A stretch of 64,000 nt of DNA, taken from Streptomyces sp. 135. GTDB lineage: Bacteria; Actinomycetota; Actinomycetes; Streptomycetales; Streptomycetaceae. Below, in pieces: positions 44,215 through 52,345 of this stretch; the stretch's first letter is position 1, and every line of letters begins with the position of its first letter. The DNA lies in NCBI RefSeq assembly GCF_020026305.1, contig NZ_CP075691.1:3844001-3908000 (forward strand), read 5' to 3'. Below the pieces are notes generated by a model. It was not told the origin of the DNA. It saw only the letters and a list, made by a program, of their open reading frames with translations, and did no database searches. The position numbers and the translations under genes are program-made.

Positions 44215-45156
44215 ATGACCTCCATCGAAGACTACGGAGAGCTCCGCGCCCAGCTGGCCACCCTCACCACCGAGGCGTTCCGGCCCGAGCTGTCCGAGAT
44301 CGACCGGCTGGGCACCCTGGAGATCGCGCGGATCATGAACGGCGAGGACGCCACCGTCCCCGCGGCCGTGGCCGAGCAACTGCCGGCCATCGCCGCCGCG
44401 ATCGACGCCACCGCCGAGCGCATGGCGGGCGGCGGCCGCCTGATCTACGCGGGCGCGGGCACGGCGGGCCGCCTCGGCGTGCTCGACGCCTCCGAGTGCC
44501 CGCCGACCTTCAACACCGACCCGAGCGAGGTCGTCGGCCTCATCGCGGGCGGGCCGGGCGCGATGGTCGAGGCGGTGGAGGGCGCGGAGGACAGCAAGGA
44601 ACTGGCCGCCGCCGACCTGGACGGCCTGCGCCTCACGGCGGCCGACGTGGTGGTCGGCGTCTCGGCCTCGGGCCGCACCCCGTACGCGATCGGCGCGGTC
44701 GAGCACGCCCGTGCGCGCCACGGCGCGCTCACCATCGGCCTGTCCTGCAACGCGGACAGCGCGCTGGCGGCCGCCGCCGAGCACGGCATCGAGGTCGTCG
44801 TCGGCCCCGAACTCCTCACCGGCTCCACGCGGTTGAAGGCGGGCACGGCCCAGAAGCTCGTCCTCAACATGATCTCGACGATCACGATGATCCGCCTCGG
44901 CAAGACCTACGGGAACCTCATGGTGGACGTACGCGCGTCGAACGAGAAGCTGCGCGCCCGCTCCCGCCGCATCGTCGCCCTCGCCACGGGCGCCGCCGAC
45001 GAGGAGATCGAGGCAGCGCTCGCCGCGACGGACGGCGAGGTGAAGAACGCGATCCTCACGATCCTCGGCGGAGTCGACGCCGCGACGGCGGCGGAGCTCC
45101 TCACCACGTCGAAGGGCCACCTGCGCGCGGCCTTGGACAACTCCCGGACCGGCTGA
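44215..45156 (+). CDS. murQ: N-acetylmuramic acid 6-phosphate etherase MurQ
   Basis: 313 residues. MurQ cleaves the lactyl ether of MurNAc-6-phosphate to GlcNAc-6-phosphate, feeding cell-wall sugars into NagA. The signature IYAGAGTAGRLGVLDASECPPTFN and the later VGVSASGRTPY are present in a SIS fold. It lies 62 bases after the RpiR-family gene, probably in one operon. The GlcNAc-6P product links it to the nag genes 15 kb downstream. Confidence 0.95.
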   Translation: MTSIEDYGELRAQLATLTTEAFRPELSEIDRLGTLEIARIMNGEDATVPAAVAEQLPAIAAAIDATAERMAGGGRLIYAGAGTAGRLGVLDASECPPTFNTDPSEVVGLIAGGPGAMVEAVEGAEDSKELAAADLDGLRLTAADVVVGVSASGRTPYAIGAVEHARARHGALTIGLSCNADSALAAAAEHGIEVVVGPELLTGSTRLKAGTAQKLVLNMISTITMIRLGKTYGNLMVDVRASNEKLRARSRRIVALATGAADEEIEAALAATDGEVKNAILTILGGVDAATAAELLTTSKGHLRAALDNSRTG

Positions 45157-45167
45157 ACCAGGGAGCA

Positions 45168-45191
45168 TGTGTACACACCTGTGCGTACACT
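45168..45191 (+). promoter_or_regulatory. Toxin-antitoxin promoter with YefM-type operator boxes
   Basis: The perfect palindrome TGTGTACACA (45168-45177) and the related GTGCGTACAC (45181-45190) carry or approach the TGTACA core bound by YefM/Phd antitoxins. TACACT (45186-45191) is a -10 box six bases before ATG 45198. Confidence 0.65.
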
Positions 45192-45197
45192 CGAGGC

Positions 45198-45473
45198 ATG
45201 AGCGAGAACGTCACCATCCGGGAAGCCCGCGCCCACCTCGCCGAGGTCGTCGACAAGGCCGAGGCCGGCGAGGTGACCGTGCTGACCCGCAAGGGAAAGC
45301 GTGTCGCCGCCCTGGTGCCCATCGAGGTCCTGGACGCGCTGGACGAAGCGGCCGACGAGCTCGCGGCGCGCGAAGCCGAGCGGCACCGTGACGACCCCAC
45401 CGTCGGCATGGCCGAACTCCTGGCGGACCTCTTCGAGGGGGGCGGCGGCAAAGCTGCGGGCGATGCCGCGTGA
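45198..45473 (+). CDS. Phd/YefM-family antitoxin
   Basis: 91 residues. The N-terminal MSENVTIREARAHLAEVVDKAEAG and VTVLTRKGKRVAALVP form the Phd/YefM DNA-binding dimer fold; the acidic C-terminal tail should wrap around the toxin. The toxin start overlaps the stop by four bases. The start lacks a Shine-Dalgarno and has a -10 box six bases away. Confidence 0.92.
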   Translation: MSENVTIREARAHLAEVVDKAEAGEVTVLTRKGKRVAALVPIEVLDALDEAADELAAREAERHRDDPTVGMAELLADLFEGGGGKAAGDAA

Positions 45474-45739
45474 AGTACGCCTTCCGCTTCACCACGCACG
45501 CCCAGCGCCAGCTTCGGTCCATCGACCGGCAGCAGGCGCTGCGCATCCTCACGGCCCTCGCCGCGCTGGGCGACGACCCATACCGCGACGACGCCGACAC
45601 CAAGAAACTGACGGGGCACGACGGCTTGTACCGGTTGCGCATCGGCAGCTTCCGCGTGGTCTATGAGATCCAGAACGACGTACTGGTCATCCTCGTCGTC
45701 CATGTCGGCAACCGCCGGGACGTGTACCGCGCCATGTGA
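45470..45739 (+). CDS. RelE/ParE-family toxin
   Basis: 89 residues. YAFRFTTHAQRQLRSIDRQQALRIL and the C-terminal YRLRIGSFRVVYEIQNDVLVILVVHVGNRRDVY show the RelE fold with conserved Arg residues, as in ribosome-dependent mRNA interferases. The GTG start overlaps the antitoxin stop. Activity is inferred by family. Intact length and tight coupling suggest a working pair. Confidence 0.92.
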   Translation: MKYAFRFTTHAQRQLRSIDRQQALRILTALAALGDDPYRDDADTKKLTGHDGLYRLRIGSFRVVYEIQNDVLVILVVHVGNRRDVYRAM

Positions 45740-45754
45740 GCCGAAGCGCTCCGC

Positions 45755-45982
45755 TCATCGCGGCCACGCTTGGGCCCGCCGGTTCAGCTCCCGCACCTTG
45801 GCCCGGAGCACGTCCTCCGGCGGCACGTCACCGACCGACCCCGGCGGGCAGTCCCACTCCCGGCCGCCGCCCAGCGGCCGCAGCTGCACGAGGCCGCCCT
45901 CGCAGCCCATCACCTGCCCGACGCTGCCGTCCCGGAAGTCCACGGCGTACGTCCCCGTCTCCGGCACGTTCGGATCACTCAC
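45755..45982 (-). CDS. Small hypothetical protein
   Basis: 75 residues. A small beta-rich core (YAVDFRDGSVGQVMGCEGGLVQLRPLGGGREWDCPP) is followed by a basic helix. Genes of this kind often accompany DUF397 and Scr1-type regulators in Streptomyces. It overlaps the preceding small gene by eight bases. Confidence 0.68.
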   Translation of the reverse strand: MSDPNVPETGTYAVDFRDGSVGQVMGCEGGLVQLRPLGGGREWDCPPGSVGDVPPEDVLRAKVRELNRRAQAWPR

Positions 45983-46193
45983 CGCGCCGCGCCTCCAGTA
46001 CGCAGGCCAGCCGCAGCGCCGTGTCGAGATTGCAGCGCCCCAGTTCGACCAGGGGCAGCGCCCCCTCGGCCGCCGCCGTCAGCGGGTCCACCCGCAGCGA
46101 GGGCAGCGTGACCCCCGCCCTGTCGAGACCCGCCTTCAACTGCCGTACGGCTTCCTCCGCCGCCCGCACCCGTTCCCGTGCCGTCAGCGCCAT
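45975..46193 (-). CDS. Small helical hypothetical protein
   Basis: 72 residues. The sequence is helical (ALTARERVRAAEEAVRQLKAGL) and then a leucine-rich segment with two cysteines. ATG 46193 has GGAG just upstream. It probably forms an operon with the 75-residue gene after it and is divergent from the damaged Scr1-type regulator. Confidence 0.65.
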   Translation of the reverse strand: MALTARERVRAAEEAVRQLKAGLDRAGVTLPSLRVDPLTAAAEGALPLVELGRCNLDTALRLACVLEARRGE

Positions 46194-46308
46194 GGGCTCC
46201 GCCTTCCTACCGAGTGTCGTCGTTACGTCACCTAGCGTGTCCACCGCTGCGTAGGCTGAAAAGCGCAGCCGACCCAACAAACCCCCCTGCGCGGTGGAGG
46301 AGTTGTTC

Positions 46309-47102
46309 ATGACCCGCCCCAAGGACCTCGACCCCTCCTCCAACCCCAGGGCGTTCCTCGGGCCCTCGGCTCACCGCTGTTCGTGAGCGGCACGTTCATC
46401 GGTCAACTGGAGTCCGGTACGCGCCGGATGCACCTGGAGTACGCGCGCCACTTCGACGAGACCCTCGGCACGGAGGACTTCTTCACCCGCAACTGCGGGG
46501 CGCTCGCGAAGTCGAAGTACCCGGACCACTTCGCGGAGGCGGCGGAGGCGGAGGCGGTCGCCGTCTCGATCAGGCAGTACGCACCGCTGCTGATTCCTGG
46601 GCTGCTACAGACGAGGGGTTACGCGCATGCCGTGTTCCGCGCGTATCAGCCGACAGCGACAGAGGGCGACATCGAGGGACTGGTGGCCGACCGGCTAGAA
46701 CGAGCGCGCCTTCTGGACGACCCAACAACCCCGTTGTTGTGGACAGTACTTGACGAAGCCGTACTACGCCGGAAGGTCGGCGGCGCGGCCGTGATGGCAG
46801 AGGCGCTGCTTCACGTAGCGACTCTGGCGCAGAGCTGCCGGATCATCGTGCAGGTACTGCCGTTCGCGGCAGGCGCACACATGTCGCTGGGCGGCACGCT
46901 CAAGCTGATGAAGTTCGCCGACGCACCCCCGCTTGCCTTCGTGGATGGGCTCGGCATCGGGCGGCTGGAAGACGATCCGGCCACAGTGGCCCGGCACGAA
47001 CTGACCTACGCTTCGGTAGGAGCCAGCGCACTGTCACCTCAAGAATCCCTGGCCCTGATCCAATCCGTGGCAGAGGATTACGCCCATGAGGACTACCCCT
47101 GA
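46309..47102 (+). pseudogene. Scr1-type (DUF5753) regulator with its helix-turn-helix deleted and frame shifted
   Basis: The natural start at ATG 46309 (GGTGGAGGAG upstream) reads MTRPKDLDPSSNPRAFLG and then stops at 46386. The expected continuation SPLFVSGTFIGQLESGTRRM is in another frame from about 46371, and the roughly 25-30 residues of the helix-turn-helix between them are gone. The rest, a complete DUF5753 ligand-like domain (QYAPLLIPGLLQTRGYAHAVF), is open from GTG 46383 to 47102. DNA binding should be lost. A DUF397 gene overlaps its end by 17 bases. Confidence 0.78.
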
Positions 47103-47292
47103 GCACCACCTGACTACGGCAACTTGGCGCAAGTCCAGCTACAGCGCGGGCGACGGCGGCGACTGCCTCGAAGTCGCCGACGGCCACCCCGAAGTCGTCC
47201 CCGTCCGCGACTCCAAGAACCCCCAAGGCCCGAAGCTCATGTTCCCCACAGTGAGCTGGTCCGCCTTCGTCACGCACCTCAAGGAAGCCTGA
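47086..47292 (+). CDS. DUF397 domain protein
   Basis: 68 residues. TTATWRKSSYSAGDGGDCLEVA, VPVRDSKNPQGPKLMFP and WSAFVTHLK are the DUF397 hallmarks. In Streptomyces these small proteins pair with Scr1-type regulators and influence development; here the partner is damaged. The start overlaps the regulator end by 17 bases. Confidence 0.92.
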   Translation: MRTTPEHHLTTATWRKSSYSAGDGGDCLEVADGHPEVVPVRDSKNPQGPKLMFPTVSWSAFVTHLKEA

Positions 47293-47349
47293 CGACCCGG
47301 CCCCGAAGCTCAAGCCACCAGCCCCGAGCGCTGCTTCTACGGAACGGGA

Positions 47350-47367
47350 GGCGGGTCTCAACCCGCC
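47350..47367. terminator. Hairpin after DUF397
   Basis: GGCGGGT-CTCA-ACCCGCC, seven perfect pairs with a tetraloop, lies 58 bases past the stop. Confidence 0.6.
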
Positions 47368-47459
47368 CTCCCTCCCCCGGAGTTGACATGATCGCGGACT
47401 TTCCGCGTTCGGCTTGCCACGCACCGTGACGACGCTCTGGCGTGCCCACATAACGAACA

Positions 47460-47493
47460 ACCCCCGCCAGGTGCTGCGAACACCTGCGGGGGT
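47460..47493. terminator. Strong hairpin
   Basis: ACCCCCGCCAGGTG pairs with CACCTGCGGGGGT, leaving one bulged C and a seven-base loop. It lies directly before a 37-base tandem duplication. Confidence 0.65.
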
Positions 47494-47494
47494 C

Positions 47495-47569
47495 TGACCA
47501 CGAGGCGAATCGAGACTTCGACCCGTGGCTATGACCACGAGATCGAATCGAGACTTCGACCCATGGCTG
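47495..47569. repeat. Tandem duplication, 37-38 bp, across a start codon
   Basis: Copy 1 (47495-47531) and copy 2 (47532-47569) both begin TGACCACGAG and share the 18-mer GAATCGAGACTTCGACCC. The second copy supplies ATG 47563; the first has GTG at that position. Confidence 0.85.
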
Positions 47570-48453
47570 ACGCCAACCTTAGTACCGCCCCCTGCACAGC
47601 GCACGCGACCCCGCATCCGACGCCACACCCCATGGCGAGTCCGGGGTACGGAAAGCGTTCGACGCCCGGTCAAATCCCCCGCACCAACCACGACTTCGCC
47701 CACCTCCCGCCCCGCGAGGCGGCCATCGCCGCGTACCTCGACCGGCTTCCCGACGGCGCGGACATCTCCGTGAAGACCCTGGCCAAGGAGCTGCCCTACG
47801 GCCAGTGCGCGCTCCGCACGGCGTTGAACAGAATCCAGGCGGCGGGCCACCTGCGGCGCGGCAGGGAACACGTACGCGGAACCGGCAGCGCCCGCTGGAT
47901 CACCCGAACGTGGTTCTCCCGTACCGCGAGGGACGACGACTGGTGGACGGCGTTCACGCGGGGCGACGTGCCGGAAGAGGCCGAGCCGGACGGGCCCCGG
48001 CGGCAGCCGACCCGCAGCCGGGCGTTCATCCTGTTGGCGGCGCTGGGCAGGACCGCGCCCGCGCTGTCCCTCTCGTACATCGACTGCGTACGCCTCGAAC
48101 CGCAGGTCACGCAGTGGTTCGCGCGCGGCGCCACCGAGCCGGACATCCTGCGCGCCCTGACCACGGGGCTCCCCACCCCCGTCCACAGCCCCGCCGCGCT
48201 GGTCCGCAGCCGCCTGACCTCCAAGCTGCCCCCGGAACCCCCACCGCCCCGCCCCGCCCCACTCCGCTTCCTGGAATGCAGCCACTGCGGAGCCCCGGGC
48301 CGCCCCGAGGCCCTCCCAGGCGGCACCTGCGGCCCCTGCCGAGGCGAACCGACGCCCACCACGGCAGCGGTCCTACTCCCAGAGGCCGTCCGCGCCCACG
48401 TGACGGCGCTCCGCACCGCCGCCAACTCTCCCCACGAAAGGACACACGCATGA
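47563..48453 (+). CDS. Helix-turn-helix-like protein with C-terminal zinc-finger cysteines
   Basis: 296 residues. About residues 48-110 (REAAIAAYLDRLPDGADISVKTLAKELPYGQCALRTALNRIQAAGHLRR) look like a winged helix-turn-helix of the replication-initiator or MarR-like kind. The C-terminal ECSHCGAPGRPEALPGGTCGPC carries four cysteines in a zinc-ribbon pattern. ATG 47563 lies in a duplicated segment; ATG 47632 is a shorter alternative. Similar genes in Streptomyces are annotated only as DNA-binding. Confidence 0.78.
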   Translation: MADANLSTAPCTAHATPHPTPHPMASPGYGKRSTPGQIPRTNHDFAHLPPREAAIAAYLDRLPDGADISVKTLAKELPYGQCALRTALNRIQAAGHLRRGREHVRGTGSARWITRTWFSRTARDDDWWTAFTRGDVPEEAEPDGPRRQPTRSRAFILLAALGRTAPALSLSYIDCVRLEPQVTQWFARGATEPDILRALTTGLPTPVHSPAALVRSRLTSKLPPEPPPPRPAPLRFLECSHCGAPGRPEALPGGTCGPCRGEPTPTTAAVLLPEAVRAHVTALRTAANSPHERTHA

Positions 48454-48512
48454 ACGCTTCCACGGTCCGACGACATAGGTCCGGGGCACGATGGAAGGGA
48501 GGAGGCACCACC

Positions 48513-49187
48513 ATGACCCCTGGCACCGATGAACGCCCGCAGATGTCCGTTGAGGAGTTCGAGGAACTGGCCCGCCGCGCTCCCGAGACCGTGTCGCTCG
48601 AATTCCTCGGCGGCAGGGTGTCCGTCAAGCACGGCCCGATCTGCGTCGAGGACTTCGAGGAACTCGCCCGCGTGGCCCCCGAAACGGTCACGCTCGAACT
48701 GATCAACGGAAAGCTAGAGGTCAAGCCCGTGCCGGACGGCGACCACGGCGAGATCATCATGTGGCTGCTGCGCCAGTGCATGATGCAGCGACCCGAACTC
48801 GCCCTGTATCCCGAACAGGGCCTGCGCATCGACACGTACCGGAAGGGGTGCATCAAGCCCGACGGGGCCCTGGCACCCGTCGGCTACTTCGCCGGGCAGG
48901 ACGAGTGGGCGTCCCCCGAAGGCGTCCTGATGACCGTCGAGGTCACGTCCGGCGACCGCGACACCGAACGCCGCGACCGCCAAGAGAAGCCGCGCGCCTA
49001 CGCCTATGCCGGCATCCCCGTCTACCTCCTCATCGACCGGGACAACGACACCGTGGTCGTCCACAGCGCCCCGCAGAACGGCGTCTACCAGAACCGCCGC
49101 CCGTACCACTACGGCTCCACGGTCCGTCTCCCCTCACCCGTCGCCATCACCCTGGAAACCGAGAAGCTGAAGGACTACGTCACCTGA
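48513..49187 (+). CDS. Uma2/DUF820-family PD-(D/E)XK nuclease-fold protein with duplicated N-terminus
   Basis: 224 residues. The Uma2 core is VPDGDHGEIIMWLLRQ, then KPDGALAPVGYF and VLMTVEVTSGDRDTERRDRQEKPRAYAYAGIPVYLLIDRD with the E-V-T-S and K residues of the nuclease fold. Residues about 14-41 and 46-73 are two diverged copies of one segment (VEEFEELARRAPETVSLEFL; VEDFEELARVAPETVTLELI), 32 codons apart. GGGAGGAGG lies seven bases before ATG 48513. DNA cleavage has not been proven for this family. Confidence 0.88.
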   Translation: MTPGTDERPQMSVEEFEELARRAPETVSLEFLGGRVSVKHGPICVEDFEELARVAPETVTLELINGKLEVKPVPDGDHGEIIMWLLRQCMMQRPELALYPEQGLRIDTYRKGCIKPDGALAPVGYFAGQDEWASPEGVLMTVEVTSGDRDTERRDRQEKPRAYAYAGIPVYLLIDRDNDTVVVHSAPQNGVYQNRRPYHYGSTVRLPSPVAITLETEKLKDYVT

Positions 49188-49189
49188 CC

Positions 49190-49351
49190 ATGAAGGAAAC
49201 CGCCCACCTCTTACGCAGCGCCGAGAACACGAGCCGTCTGCTGGCATCCATCGAACGTCTGGAAAGGGGCGGCGGTACGGTCCGGAAACTCGCCGATCGG
49301 GACCCCGAGCCAGCCTCCACGGAAACGCCCGAGGGCGGCACCCCTTCCTGA
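49190..49351 (+). CDS. Small protein coupled to the Uma2 gene
   Basis: 53 residues, MKETAHLLRSAENTSRLLASIERLE then a charged tail. It starts two bases after the Uma2 stop and its end lies in a terminator hairpin. Short ORFs of this kind commonly follow Uma2 genes in Streptomyces; function is unknown. Confidence 0.6.
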   Translation: MKETAHLLRSAENTSRLLASIERLERGGGTVRKLADRDPEPASTETPEGGTPS

Positions 49352-49368
49352 GAAGGAGTGCCGCCCTC
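49331..49368. terminator. Bidirectional hairpin before the groEL 3' end
   Basis: GAGGGCGGCAC and GTGCCGCCCTC pair perfectly, and CCTTC/GAAGG extend the stem toward a four-base loop. It contains the last codons of the 53-residue gene. Confidence 0.82.
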
Positions 49369-49407
49369 GAAACGTGAACGTCAGGACAGTGATCGACCAG
49401 AGGTCGA

Positions 49408-51033
<1,626 letters not shown>

Positions 51034-51198
51034 GTGAAGTGGTCCTCCCGGACGATGGGGGTCCCCCCTGCTCCCGCAAGGAGCTTGGGGGAGGAAACGC
51101 ATCAAACGGATCGTGCTGGCGCCCGCGACGGACGGACCGTGTGCCGTGTGGTTCCTTGCCCCACGCGGCCCTCGGACCTCACCGACCCGACCCAAGTT

Positions 51199-51225
51199 CT
51201 GTCACTCTCACTCGTAGAGTGCTAA
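51199..51225 (-). promoter_or_regulatory. CIRCE element, proximal
   Basis: Read on the minus strand: TTAGCACTC, nine bases, GAGTGACAG. The left arm is perfect and the right arm matches 6 of 9. Confidence 0.75.
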
Positions 51226-51234
51226 GCCCAATGA

Positions 51235-51261
51235 TTAGCACTCGACCCCTGCGAGTGCAAG
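51235..51261 (-). promoter_or_regulatory. CIRCE element, distal
   Basis: Read on the minus strand: CTTGCACTC, nine bases, GAGTGCTAA. The right arm is perfect and the left matches 7 of 9. It is nine bases from the proximal copy. Confidence 0.78.
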
Positions 51262-51309
51262 CGCCTCTCCCGGATCTCCGGGTCATGCCGGGGCGCGACC
51301 GGGCGCACA

Positions 51310-51346
51310 CGAGGGGCCCGTACCCCAGTGGGATACGAGCCCCTCG
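51310..51346. terminator. Hairpin after the cold-shock gene
   Basis: GAGGGGC (51311-51317) pairs with GCCCCTC (51339-51345), and inner GTA/TAC and CCC/GGG pairs extend the stem. Confidence 0.6.
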
Positions 51347-51378
51347 CGATGCTTGCTTCGGTGGTCGATCGCGCCGAG

Positions 51379-51582
51379 CTAGACGGCGAGCTTGACCATG
51401 TCCGCCTGCGGACCCTTCTGGCCCTGCGAGATCTCGAACTCGACTCGCTGACCTTCTTCAAGGGTGCGGTAGCCGTCCATCTGGATCGCGCTGTAGTGGA
51501 CGAAAACATCCGCACCACCGTCGACCGCGATGAAGCCGTACCCCTTCTCCGCGTTGAACCACTTGACGGTGCCCTGAGCCAT
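51379..51582 (-). CDS. CspA-type cold-shock protein
   Basis: 67 residues, a single OB-fold domain: MAQGTVKWFNAEKGYGFIAV with RNP motifs and VFVHYSAIQ. It has the length of the small Streptomyces cold-shock proteins, which bind RNA and single-stranded DNA. ATG 51582 has GGGGAG upstream. A long, relatively AT-rich region precedes it, as expected for a structured cold-shock leader. Confidence 0.95.
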   Translation of the reverse strand: MAQGTVKWFNAEKGYGFIAVDGGADVFVHYSAIQMDGYRTLEEGQRVEFEISQGQKGPQADMVKLAV

Positions 51583-52001
51583 GCCTAACTCCCCTATTAC
51601 TGGCCCTTGCACAGGACCGCACTTCGCGGACCCGGGTCAGACCTCACTCCCATGGATGGGGGTGTGCGCCGGAACGCGTCGACCGCCGCTGAATGTATCT
51701 GTCCAACTGCCGTCTGCAACAGGTCAGTCGGACGAGAATTCTGGGCACGCCCAATCGGCGATATGCGGAGAATTCGCCGGAATCCAGGGCAAGTCGGGCC
51801 AGTCAAATGCCACGAAAGGCTCAAAGAGGCGGCTCGCTTTGGCTACTTCTTGTCGGCCCCGGGCCGACTTCGTATATGCACTCGGCACAAACGGCGAAGC
51901 AGCTTTCCCAACTGTACCGCGCTCAACCATGCAGAATTGCCCCCTCCGTTTGTGAGCGGGAGAGGGCAATTCAGATTACGCAGGGAACTTGCGGAAAAGG
52001 A
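51583..52001. other. 419-base intergenic region of lower GC
   Basis: The region lies between the cold-shock gene (start side) and the end of the sulfur-carrier gene, both minus. GC is clearly lower than in the surroundings. A 17-base palindrome GTCGGCCC-C-GGGCCGAC lies at 51852-51868, and the octamer GAGAATTC occurs twice (about 51733 and 51768). It probably holds the cold-shock promoter and long leader. No convincing gene was seen. Confidence 0.55.
51934..51972. terminator. Terminator of the metM-metO operon
   Basis: GAATTGCCC pairs perfectly with GGGCAATTC, with CTCC/GGAG inside, about 30 bases past the metO stop. Confidence 0.78.
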
Positions 52002-52277
52002 TCACCCGCCGGCGACCGCCGGAATGATCGACACGCCCGCGCCGTCCGGAGTGGCCGTCTCCAGGCCCTGCTCGAAGCGGACGTCGTCGTCGTTGACGTA
52101 CACGTTCACGAAGCGGCGCAGCTTGCCCTGGTCGTCCAGGACACGGGCGGCGATGCCGGTGTGGTTCTTCTCCAGGTCGGCGATGACCTCACCGAGGGTC
52201 GCCCCCTCGGCGGCAACCTCGGCCTGCCCGCCCGTGTAGGTACGCAGAATGGTGGGAATACGAACGTTCACGCTCAT
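52002..52277 (-). CDS. metO: Ubiquitin-like sulfur-carrier protein (CysO/MetO, MoaD/ThiS fold)
   Basis: 91 residues. VNVRIPTILRTYTGG, RFVNVYVNDDDVRF and the C-terminal VSIIPAVAGG closely resemble mycobacterial CysO. The diglycine end is the site that becomes a thiocarboxylate. ATG 52277 has AAGGTGA six bases upstream; GTG 52286 is less likely. It is the second gene after a threonine-synthase-like gene, the arrangement described for metM-metO in Streptomyces, where the carrier donates sulfur for homocysteine. The alternative is a CysO role in cysteine synthesis, but no cysM or mec is adjacent. Confidence 0.88.
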   Translation of the reverse strand: MSVNVRIPTILRTYTGGQAEVAAEGATLGEVIADLEKNHTGIAARVLDDQGKLRRFVNVYVNDDDVRFEQGLETATPDGAGVSIIPAVAGG

Positions 52278-52304
52278 GGGGTTCACCTTTGAGATACGTG
52301 GAGT

Positions 52305-52339
52305 GGGCGCCCCTGGAAGGAGCGCGGGGAACTGCGCGG
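52305..52339. repeat. Dispersed palindromic element between metM and metO
   Basis: GGGCGCCCC is followed by GCGCGGGGAACTGCGC, part of the element seen near 6.5, 24.4 and 27.4 kb. Lying inside an operon, it may reduce or tune expression of the second gene. Confidence 0.7.
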
Positions 52340-52345
52340 CGAGGA

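Noticed and set aside
47495..47569. Phage or plasmid attachment site from the direct repeat
   Set aside because: The copies are adjacent, no integrase or tRNA gene is near, and nothing lies between them.
51034..51195. N-terminal extension of GroEL to 51195
   Set aside because: The extra residues are not GroEL-like and fall in the leader. The family start MAKIIAFDEEARRG is at 51033.
51217..51243. A single CIRCE formed by GAGTGCTAA-n9-TTAGCACTC
   Set aside because: The arm order is the reverse of CIRCE. The two perfect arms belong to two different flanking elements.
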